A model generated the notes under the pieces. The model made no database searches, had not been told where the DNA came from, and was given only the letters and a program-made list of their open reading frames with translations. 64,000 nucleotides of DNA, taken from contig JAZBRS010000074.1 of the NCBI GenBank assembly GCA_037176725.1, forward strand, positions 65,414,001-65,478,000, read 5' to 3'. Below, piece after piece: positions 55,012 to 64,000 of this stretch. Position 1 is the stretch's first letter. Each line of letters opens with the position of its first letter. The translations under genes were made by a program, and so were the position numbers. This stretch comes from Posidonia oceanica (Eukaryota; Streptophyta; Magnoliopsida; Alismatales; Posidoniaceae).

Positions 55012-56129
55012 TTTTAGACTCTGACTTTCGTATTTGGCTTTCTCACTTGCTTGGATTTCGCATTTGTTTGCCTTATGCCCTTTGCCTTGCTCTTGCTTGC
55101 CATATGTCCTTTACCATACTTTGTTTGCTTGCATTTTGCATGTTTACTTGCGTCATTGCTTACATTATTCTTGTTTGCTTTGTTTACGCTTTATACATGC
55201 CTTTTGAGTGGTAATTGCTTTGTTTTACACACTTGCTATGCCACCACACATGCACATACCATGCATACTTGCTTTTTGATATGATAAGTGTTTTCTTTTC
55301 ACTATCATGTGCACAAACACATGTACATGCCATGCACATGCCTTTTGCCTTGTTGTGTGATTGTTCGCATGCCATGACTTCCTGTTTCTTTCCCCTTCAT
55401 GCTTTTGCCATGTTAGGATATTAGAAACCTATTTGCTCCCCTCTGGCTTAATTTAAAAGCAACAATAGAGCCAACATTTAAACTTTAAGCAAAACTAGAG
55501 CTAAACTTGCAATTTTCCCCCCTTGGTTAATAAAACGCAAGTAAAACACTCTAATGCATATCGCATGGTTGATCATATTAGAAAGCATGCATCTTCTCAT
55601 CCCTGAGTCCACCCACTTAGTCTGAGAAGGGCAGTCCCAGTCTCTCATTTGGTTGCTTTGGCACAAGACGAGCTGGTTGGTCTGTCCCCCTTGTCTGGGG
55701 TAGCGTCGGTGCTAATAGAGGGTACAACCCATGCTTCGGAAGGGTTAAGGCCACTAACGCACCACCTGTTATACCTGAGCTTTAGCTAGGGTCGAGACAG
55801 GGACCTTTTTCTGACCTGGAGTCAATAAAACCCATACCCATGAGTGAGTCCTAGTAGGCTGCCTACTCGGGACATGCATGGTGAGAGAGCGCATATTAGG
55901 GCATTCATTTTTGCACGCATGCCACTCATGCCACCCCTAATAACTCTTTTTGCGTACATACTCTAACGTGTTTGTTGTTTTGCAGGTAGGTGCGAGTTCC
56001 CTCAGTTAGGATCTCGAGCGTCCCTCCTCTCTGCCTCTGAGCAATTTGTCGCCTCTGACAATAGCTCGCCTTAGGTCTCGTGTCCCTGCTTTCAGCCGAA
56101 GACCTGTTCACACTCGCTCGCTGTCCGTT
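55012..56129 (+). other. Leader of TAT-E
   Basis: No gene. Homologous to the TAT-1 leader, with the conserved stem-loop at 55686-55700 and an acceptor TTTTGCAG (AG 55984-55985) 145 bp before gag. Confidence 0.7.
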
Positions 56130-57158
56130 ATGGCCCAGCATACCGGTGAGCCCTCTTCCCTTTTGGTGTCAGAGGAGATACCGACTTGGATCTCCCCTTC
56201 CCTTACTTTGACATCCCTTGTCTCTTCTCCACTTCTGGTGCAGGAGACTTCCCAACTCCTCTATTTGGAACAAGAGTCGACCCCAGTTAATCTGGAGCTT
56301 GTCACCGAGTTAACCGTGGTGACCACCACTTGAGCTCTAGGAGCGTCGCCTCTTGTTCCCTCCCAGGGCCTTCTCATCTCAGGAATTCAACCTTCTACAG
56401 CTGCCTCTTGTGTAGGATCTACTCCTATCGCTTCCTCGATTTTCGTGCCCCCTTTGGCAGACACTCCTTTACGTCCCAGCCCGTCGGTCGACAATTTCCC
56501 TGCCTCGCAAGCACAGCGTCTGTTGGCTAAGGCCGAGAGGCTGCGAAGCATGACTTTTGCACTCGACCTAACTGCGACCCACTCTTCCCGTCCGACCCCT
56601 GAGGTTTCGGTGCAGCCCACTATAACTCTGCAGGCTCACCACACTGCACTTCCGCCCTTGTCACCGCCCTAGCTCCTCACGGCTTCGACATTGCGGGTGC
56701 TTTTTTTGCCTCCTGCATCTGCACAACACTTTGCACAGCATGCTACTCCATCATTTGGTGGCCAGTCTTTTGGATTGGCAGGAGCACAGCACCCCTCAAG
56801 CCCGTTGCCCGGTGCCGTGCCGGTGCAACAGCTGCTGATCCCCCACACTACACCTTACACTACACAACATGCCTTTTACTCATCTCCTTTGCATCAGGTT
56901 CAGGCTTTCACATGCATATCACCACACTTTACACACTTGCACAGGTATGCTAGCCCTCACGCTACGACACCAGGTGGTGTGATGGTGGATCCGGAGGAGC
57001 GCTTTCGCGCGACCCACACAGCACACGTTGTCCCTTCCTCTACTGCACAACCATCGCTAGCAGCAGCTTCAAATGCCTTCCTCACCAAGTTGGGTAATCT
57101 AGAAGAAGCATTTCGTCAAGTGCAAGGCACGGACCGCCAATCCTACCGATTTTGGGAC
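56130..57158 (+). pseudogene. gag: TAT-E gag N-terminal part (truncated)
   Basis: ATG 56130 (MAQ). One frame with stops at 56331 (TGA) and 56670 (TAG); the second is glutamine in TAT-1 (SPQLLTA). Shared words with TAT-1 are GAVPVQQL, GGVMVDPEE and FRQVQGTD. It stops matching after TTTTGGGAC at 57158, where element F is inserted, so the capsid core is absent here. Confidence 0.8.
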
Positions 57159-57829
57159 TGTGGATGTGGATTTTGGGGGGGGTGTTTGAGTTGAAGATGC
57201 CGGCGCTTCCACGACGTCGACAGCTTTGTTGTGATCGCCACTCGCCTTTGGGTAGACAAGACACCTGGGGGGAGATGATGAAGCTGTGAGTACTCGAATC
57301 ACTGGATCGACGGCAGGATGTCGTCCAGCGGCTCCTTCATGTTATGTAAGCAATTTCCTTTCCTTCAAAACAAATGAGAATAAAAGATGTAGATTAGTTC
57401 AAGTGTAGTAAATGTTAATAGAGAAGAACAGAGAATACTAGAAACAAATAGATCTAATACTAACCGGGGGTTGTTCCCCGCATGCATATGCTATGGATCC
57501 TATTTTAAGGAATGCAATATGAGATAAAAAGATTGGAAGATACTCCCTTCACCCTCGTGCTGTTTGTAGTGGAGTAGAAGTGGAGGCACGGTCGGAGCTC
57601 CGGCTAGGCTCGAGATCTCTGGGATCGTAGTTGGGTTGTAGTGATCTCTGGGATCTTGGGTTTCTCTAGATAGAGGGTGGAGACTAGGGTTTCTGATTTG
57701 GAAACTCTAGCTGTTTGAAGGTGGAAGCTCAGAAACCTAAAATCTACAGAAGATTCTTTCTGACCTGACTAAGGGGGCTCTCTCTCTCTCTCCAAAGTTC
57801 CGACCCTCAAACCACCGGCCTAGGGGGTC

Positions 57830-57837
57830 TATTTATA
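57830..57837 (-). promoter_or_regulatory. TATA box in the LTR of element F
   Basis: TATAAATA on the minus strand, followed by a CT-type leader (a GA/CT microsatellite at 57778-57790). Confidence 0.6.
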
Positions 57838-57979
57838 GACTCCAAGGGGTGTAGGGATGGTTGGAGTTCAGAAAATTCTAGAAAAGTGGCAGTTAGTGTT
57901 AGCTGCCGGTTGGACAGGCGCCTAAACCTAGCAACCGCTTGATCAAAGTGTGGGAAGACCCGGGAACGAGGCCACGATA

Positions 57980-58395
57980 GTTAGTCGCCGATTTAGGTGG
58001 CGCCTAACAGGTGGGGTGATCGTGTGAAATAACCGTGGAAAAGAGGTTCGAAGGAGACCACGATTGTTAGTCGCCGCACGTAATGGCGCCTAATGGTCAA
58101 GGATCGTAGGGAAGACCGAGGCGGTTCTGCAACCGTCTAGTCGCCTATTGAGATGGCGTCTAAAGGTTGAGGGGTTAGTGGGAATTAATTGTGGAAAAGC
58201 AACTGCCAGAGCGGTTATGACTTGTTAGTCACCCCTTTGGATGACGTCTACTATAGTCGCCTTATGGTGTGGCGCCTAGGTGGGTCACCTCCTCAGTTGG
58301 CTACAAGTTAGCTCGCATGTTGGAAGGACGTCCATCTTAGTTGCCTCCTTAAATGGCGCCTATTACGGTCGCATCCTCAGCTGGCAACTAATAGG
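57980..58395. repeat. Stem-loop series in the LTR of element F
   Basis: TTAGTCGCC, about 9 nt, GGCGCCTAA at 57980 and 58066; variants TAGTCGCC/GGCGTCTA at 58138, TAGTCA/TGAC at 58224, TAGTCGCC/GGCGCCTA at 58254, and TAGTTGCC with GGCAACTA at 58340-58395. Steps of 72-86 bp dominate. Confidence 0.75.
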
Positions 58396-58744
58396 CTCAG
58401 GTCATTTCTAGCCCTATTTTCCAGGTTTTGGCCAGAGAAACAAGATAGAAGGCCGGCAAACTACAGATAGTCTATGAAATCAAGAAGGCATCTCTGTTAA
58501 CTCAAATCTGCCACGAATCTGAGTAGAAATAAAGGATATTCAAGGTACTCGGACTTGCCATGAGTCTGAGTGAGTTGGCTCTGCCACAGCTAACAACCTG
58601 AGTCAAGGTAGGATCAAGTGATGCTTGAAGAAATCAAGGAAGATCTAGAAAATGTGTTGTTAAGCCTTAGACATGTGATCTTTGGTGCCTCAGAAGTTCC
58701 TGTCCTCTATGAACTCTGGGAAATGCGGAAATGGGATATCTACA

Positions 58745-58760
58745 GATGCCCCTCCTTGGA
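58745..58760 (-). promoter_or_regulatory. Polypurine tract of element F
   Basis: Read on the minus strand, CCAAGGAGGGGCATC abuts the LTR start, as in TAT-1 and TAT-C. Confidence 0.75.
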
Positions 58761-61140
58761 GTTGATCTTGGAACAAGATCGAGTCCAAGGTAAGAATGAT
58801 GTCCCATTGAGCATTTCCTGAAAAGGGGAGCTCCACCTCAAATAATCCGCTATAAGGGATGAAGGAAGATAATAAAAAAAAGAAGAAGGGGTGAACGGAC
58901 TGGTGTCGGGAGATTGCTGAACGGCCAGGTGGTTCGATTAATTGCCATCATATTGAAGACTCAGGCATGGAGGGGTCAAGTCGGTTTCGGAACTATGTGT
59001 CGCAGCCGATGTCGAGACCTGTCAACCATGTAGAGATGTACTTCAACGGGGCAGAAGCTAGGGGGAAATCGCGGGGCGTGACCCTTACACGATCGAAAAG
59101 GAGTGCTCTTGTGGCGTCATGTTTGAGATTTTACTCGGATTGGAATTGATAGAAGGATTGGTAGGAACTAGGTTGGCTCTAGGAGAATCACATGTCCTAA
59201 GTTTTCTAACACTCTTGAAGAACAATGCTCCGTCCGTGCTCCACTTCCAGTGATATGAGAAAATGCGTGGATGCATGATTCAAGCAAACAAATGCAAATG
59301 CAACATACGATGCAATGAATGGTCCACATGCTATGTTAGGCCGGCGGGGTACGGTTGGTCCCAAACCATATGGACATATGCAAGATGGATGAATGCAATT
59401 CGTTGTGGTCAAGTGTTTTCCGTCCTCGAGTGTGACCGGTACTCTTGGGAAAGGACCGTCGTCCCACACCTCGACTTGGCAAATAAAGGAGTTCTATGAT
59501 TAGAGAACTGGGTGAGGGAGTGAACCCTTCCTTTGCCAAATCGGGGTTTGCCTTTTAGTCAAAGTGGGTGTGCCTTTGCACACTATATGAGCCCCTTAGG
59601 CGTGAGCTCATTCTTTATGTTGTAAGCTTTGGTACCTGCACACTTAACAAAAGATGTTAGTAATCACAGGTGGACCTTTCCCAGTTCCTAGGGCAATTGA
59701 CTAAGTTATACTTGTTAGGGGGCAAAGTAATCTCTTAATCAACATGCTTGGGAACTAGGTGGAGGGAATTAGTCTTGGCCTCAGCGGAGAGATGGAAAAT
59801 CGGAGCCCAGTAGACGCCGATTGTGAGTCATCCGTAGATGCTCTAAAGATTATTGCAGAAGTAATGTCTTTGTTGAGAAAAATGCACCCAAGCCGTGAGG
59901 CACGCTTGAGTAGGACGCTATCCCCAAATCCGAGGTGAATCGATTTTTGCATCACCGGCCAGACTAACTCCAGTTTTCCTACTTACTAAGTTTTCACTTG
60001 TATGTAGGGTGGATGGTACTTCTTTTTGGTTGGTTTTCTTGGATTTTCTAATTTTTTGATTCTTTGCTGTTTTTTATTTTTTTTGGTATTTTGGGATTTC
60101 TGATTTTTTGGTAGTTTTGGATTGATGAGTTTTTTGGTAGTTTTTGAATTGATGAGTGCAGTCACAACCTTCTTACATAAAGACCTTGTAGCATTGCCTG
60201 GTATTTTCTAGGGTAAGAGAACTTTCCCTTCTAACATGCCTGGTCTGTTGAGAACTTGGAACCTCATACTAGCCTTGGTTTGATTGTTGTTTCCTTGGTT
60301 TAATCAAACCCTGAACTTCTAGGATTTCCTGCCCCTTGTCTGTGAGTGAGATAGGTGGAGGAGGTTTGAAGTGCAGTAAGCTCTCGACTTTGGCTTAGGT
60401 TTGAATTCCACTTGCCTTTCTTTGGTCCTTAACGCGTCTCTCCAGGATTTAGGTTTTAGATACATAGACAGCTTTTGCCATGTTCTTTTCCGCTCTTTGG
60501 ACAGCTCTTTGCTGACCTCTTTTAGTTGGACAGTTTCTTTTACTGTCTCTTTTCATTTGTTCCTCACTTGGATAGCTTCTTTGCTGCCTTCTTTCCTCTC
60601 TGTTTGGGCAGTTTTTGCTACCATCTTTTCTAGACGCTCTCTAAGTTGATTGGCAAGCGGTTCGTACCATAAGCCTCTACTCTGAGCTTGCCTTTCTCTT
60701 ACCTCCCTGTGCAAGTGTATGTGTAGACAGGACAAGGTTGAGGTTATCCTAGTTGTTCAACTCCTTTTCTATTTAGGATGCAGCTTTCTTTCCTTCGGCT
60801 AGGACCTGGTCTTTGGTTCTTTCTTGACTTTGGCATGCTAATTAAGGGTGTGTTGTATGTAACTCCCACGGATCTAAAGATGCCTTTAGGTTGTTACAAC
60901 CAGTGGTTGGACCTTCCCTGGGTGTGACGGTCTCTGCTTGGGAACCTTAGGTAATATTTTGGCAATGTTGCTAAATGCCTCTAAGTTGTTGGGTATAGTC
61001 CCCACTCATCAGTCATTTTTATTTATTTTATAGTCTAACTTAGCATTAGTGATAAATAAAAACAGAGTATTGAAAGAAAGTATCTTATTTACAAGTTTTA
61101 CTTAAATTAACCACTGCCCTCAGTCGGGTTCAGTGGAACT
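58761..61140 (-). other. Non-coding internal region of element F
   Basis: No gene supported; open frames are short and without motifs. A T-rich stretch (60010-60170; A-rich on the element strand) resembles A-rich 3' regions of the other elements. Confidence 0.5.
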
Positions 61141-63804
61141 TCACACCTCCCTTCCCAAATGAGGGGGCTTACCTGAGGGGTGACTGCGGAAGTCTGCTCC
61201 TGGCGTTAAGTGGTCAGGTGCTTGTGGCGCATGTTCTTGTCGTTCTTTTGGTTTGCGCCTTGTCCTTGCTTTCAAAGGGTCAGAGTCAGACTCATTCTGA
61301 CTCGTTCCAGGTAGTGTGCCCCTGGTGGCTTTGTTTTGGAGTGAGGCTATCAAATGTCCTCCTCCTCTTGAAGTGTGGCTGCTGATATGCTCTGTAGTAA
61401 CCTCTCCCTCATGAACACAGTGCTCATGACTGCCCTTAGTGTGTCTATTTGTAGGATCGGGCGGTTTGGGAGGAGGATCAGCTCTTGCTTGTGCTACTTG
61501 GAGAGCTTGGCAGAGTGAACTGAGTGCAACTTCTGCTTTATACCAGTTTGAATCCGCATACTCATCGTAGATAGGCAACTAATCTTCTTTTGTTAAGTCT
61601 TGGAACACTTGAACGTCCACTGTCTTTTCATTGCACCAGTCTAGGTCAGTGTACTCATCATAGATGGGTGAGCAGCCTTCCTTTGTTAAGTCCTGAAGTA
61701 CATGGGAATCAAGTTCCCCTTTGCTGGATGGGCTCTGCTCTAGATCTGCTGGTATGCACTGGATGGACGCGAACTCAGCCCGAGCAGCTGATAAGATGAT
61801 CTCTGCATCTGCATGATCTACTCAGTAGTTGAACAAGGGCTTTTGATGTATCTGCATTACTTGTTGGTCCCCTTGTTGAGCCGCCTTTAGTCTGGCTTTG
61901 AGCTCAGACCACATGATCTCACCCTTGTCATTCAGATTGTGTATTTTGTCTTTGACAGTGAAGCATTCTTCAAGGGTGTGCCCATTGTTTTGATGATAAG
62001 GGCAGTGCTTGGCCATATTAGCGCTTGGATAATTTGGGCTGGGCTCTGGGAGCTGCAGATCTCCACTTTCAACCAGCATCCTGAATGTATCAGGGATTGA
62101 TTCAGGAAGTGGAGGATAGTTTTGCCTTTGAGGGCCTTTGTAGTTTCGTGGAGGAGGAACGTTGTGATAGTTCTTCTGCCCCTGTTGTTGCCCTTGGTAT
62201 CTTTGCTGGGCATGTACTAGATAATCAGGTGGCTGTTGTTGTTGGTGTTGCATTAACTGCACTAGCTGCCCCTGGTACTGTGCTGGTTGGCTTAAGTACA
62301 GCTCTGGCTGATACTGGGTTGGTTGCCTTTTGGCCAAGAGTGATTGCTCAAACTGGTATTGGCCCTTCTGCTTCTGCTGGATTGAGACCTGTGCCATGTT
62401 ACCAGTGATCCCTTCAAGTGTATAGCCAGTGCCCTTCTTTTTGCCCCTTCCCTCGAGCTCTAAGAATGGTAGATCCTCTTTGTGACGAAGGATCCTTGCA
62501 GCACGTTCGTGTAGCTGAGGGTATGTTCGGAGGTCACTCATTAGTAGCCCTGTTCTGAGTGCTCCTGTAGCATTTTGGACGATGATCTCGACAGCTTGAT
62601 TTTCAGGAATATAGCATTTAGACCTTGCAGCCATGTCCCTCCATCTGCTTGCAAAAGTAGCAAACTCCTCATCAGGTTTCATCTTTTCAGCGAGGAGGTC
62701 GCTCATTGTAGGCTCGTGTTGGATGCGATGGACATATTGGCGCAGAAATTTCTCCTGGACCATCTTGAAGTCACTGAGATCATATGCTGTGAGCGTGTTG
62801 AACCATCCCAGTGCTTCTCCTTCCAAGCTCTTGAAGAAGAGATAGATTATAAGCCCATTGTCGTATTGATAGGGCAGAGCATCCATGGCAAATGTGGCTA
62901 GGTGGCCCCTTGGATCCTCTGTTCCACTGTATTTCCTCATTTTTGGCATTTTGAATCCAGGTGGAAGAACAAAATGAGGAAATTTTGTCGTGTCAAACCC
63001 TATCGGTGCTTTATGCGTAACTCCCGCCTCAGTGAGTGCTTCAGAGATCATCCTTTTGATGTCCTGTCCTGGCATGGCTTGTTGTCCCTGGTTTAGGTGC
63101 CCGTGTGTTTGGTGGTAGGATGGTGATAGAGGGTTGTATGGTGGAAAGAATGGTTGGGTTTGATGTGGAGTGTGGTATGAATGTGTGTTAGCTGGAGGTT
63201 GTGGTGAGTGTGTTATTCCAGGGTACTGGGGTTGGTATGATGTCCCAGGATATTGTGGTTGTTGGTAGGTTGTGTATGATGGCATGGTTTGCTGCATGGA
63301 AGGATAGGTTTGTGTTGTGTGGTATGGTGTGAATGAATTTTGAGTAGGGAAGTATGGAGTGGGGTTTAATGGCATGGTGCATGTGTAGGCGTGAGTGGGC
63401 GTGGTTAATGGGTTTTGGTGGTAGTTTGGGAAAGAAGTTTGGTGGACGGATGAGGTTTGTAGTCTCCTAAACGAGGGGTGGTGGTGTGCCAAAGGTCGAT
63501 AGATCTCATTAGCCGCTTCCTCAGATAGATAGGGAGCGGTCGTTGTAGGCACTACTTGGGAGGTCACCCTGGGAATTGTATGTTCAAACGGGGTACTTCA
63601 AGGTCGGGAGTGGCTTATTTCTCTTTCTTCTTCAAATGATTGGCCCATTGCTTGCGAGAAATTAGGGGTCTCTGGCTCCTCTGTTTGTGAAGTTGAAGCT
63701 CTGAATAAGAACCCATGTGGGCCTTGGCTTTGTTGCGCCATGGAGGTAGAAGCGGAGGCAGAGATCATGCTGATGTGCTCGTCATTTGGTCGATAAAGCT
63801 CCAT
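61141..63804 (-). pseudogene. gag: Element F gag and C-terminal extension
   Basis: Start ATG at 63804; TGA near 63598 splits off the first 68 codons; a long open frame then runs from 63567 to 61822. It has a Tyr/Pro/Gln-rich N-terminus (63500-63080), the retrotransposon-gag core (62960-62480: YSGTEDPRGHLATF, FFKSLEGEALGWFN), a Gln-rich segment and a zinc motif C-x2-H-x4-H-x4-C (CPYHQNNGHTLEEC near 61990). After TGA 61822 the frame continues (one more TAG near 61580) to 61141. This extension has two tandem copies of a QDLTKE...PIYDEY...W block. The pseudogene is broken only by point stops. Confidence 0.8.
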
Positions 63805-64000
63805 TGCAAGATTGTCTTTTTCTTTTTTTTTCTTTTCTTTTTCTTTGCTTTTCTTTTCTCTTTTTTTTGCTTTTGCTTTTGCTTTTCTCTCTTTTCTTTT
63901 TCAAACTATTACAGAGGATTAAGAAGGAGATTATAGACTGGATTAACACTACTTCATACAGACTTGATTAAATGGAAGTGAAAATATCAATAAGTAGCTG
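63805..64000 (-). other. Leader of element F, polypurine/polypyrimidine
   Basis: On the + strand a run of TTTTC/TTTTG words (63814-63905). No gene. Confidence 0.6.

Larger units (their letters stand above)
51180..57158 (+). mobile_element. TAT-E: 5' part of a Tat/Ogre element
   Basis: 5' LTR, PBS, leader and the first third of gag on the + strand. It is inserted into the LTR of TAT-D (flank CCACC at 51175-51179) and is itself interrupted at 57158 by element F. The rest would lie beyond the window. Confidence 0.8.
57159..58744 (-). repeat. 3' LTR of element F (1586 bp)
   Basis: On the minus strand it starts TGTAGATATCCC at 58744, next to the PPT, and ends CCACA at 57159. The TATA box is at 57830-57837. 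It contains about six stem-loops between 57980 and 58395. Confidence 0.75.
57159..64000 (-). mobile_element. Element F: gag-only LTR element, partial
   Basis: On the minus strand: gag (63804 to about 61141), 2.4 kb of non-coding sequence, a PPT at 58745-58760 and a 3' LTR (58744-57159). Only about 3 kb separates the end of gag from the PPT, too little for pol, and no RT, RNase H or integrase motif is visible. This is the layout of terminal-repeat elements with gag only, which depend on another element's enzymes. The 5' end lies outside the window. The 5-bp flank is GGGAC (57154-57158). Confidence 0.72.

Noticed and set aside
63814..63971. Phe-rich + strand ORF near the window end
   Set aside because: It is the reverse of a polypurine leader of element F; low complexity.

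Overview
The window looks like repeat-dense nuclear DNA from a flowering plant with a large genome, probably a eudicot (the clade is inference). I find no host housekeeping gene, rRNA, complete tRNA gene, CRISPR array or prokaryotic operon. Almost everything is nested Ty3/gypsy LTR retrotransposons of the Tat/Ogre type. The signs are LTRs of 2.7-3.8 kb, primer-binding sites matching TGGCGACTCCGCTGGGGA (a tRNA-Arg-type primer, as in Ogre-like elements), a second (archaeal-type) RNase H after reverse transcriptase, extra ORFs beyond integrase, and tandem arrays in the 3' untranslated regions.

Layout. 1-2480: 3' tandem arrays and polypurine tract of element TAT-A. Its LTR starts at 2481 and is split by TAT-1. 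3392-25578: TAT-1 (+ strand, 22.2 kb), complete, with both LTRs and a perfect AAGTT target duplication. 25707-42864: TAT-2 (- strand). Its right (5') LTR is 39881-42864, gag-pro-RT-RNH-aRNH-INT runs down to 30247, and two intron-containing + strand genes (26089-28772) lie antisense in its 3' region. Its left LTR was not found. 42865-43141: scrap of a TAT-1-like LTR. 43142-50154: 3' half of TAT-C (+), with arrays, PPT and LTR. 50155-51179: leader, PBS and LTR edge of TAT-D (-). 51180-57158: 5' LTR, leader and start of gag of TAT-E (+), inserted in the TAT-D LTR. 57159-64000: element F (-), inserted in TAT-E gag, with a 1.6-kb LTR and a gag but no room for pol.

The polyproteins are all broken. 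Many stops fall at CAG or CAA codons that a sibling copy keeps as glutamine, which fits decay of methylated cytosines. Comparing the copies gives the main observations: (i) a plant-mobile-domain-like gene that is sense and intronless in TAT-1 but antisense with two introns in TAT-2; (ii) stem-loop modules inside the LTRs whose stems change sequence while keeping pairing; (iii) a splice donor in the LTR and an acceptor just before gag in three elements, making a possible multi-kilobase 5' intron; (iv) PBS-like relics inside the LTRs; (v) conserved leader and LTR hairpins; (vi) an in-frame TAG at the same PRO/RT position in two elements.
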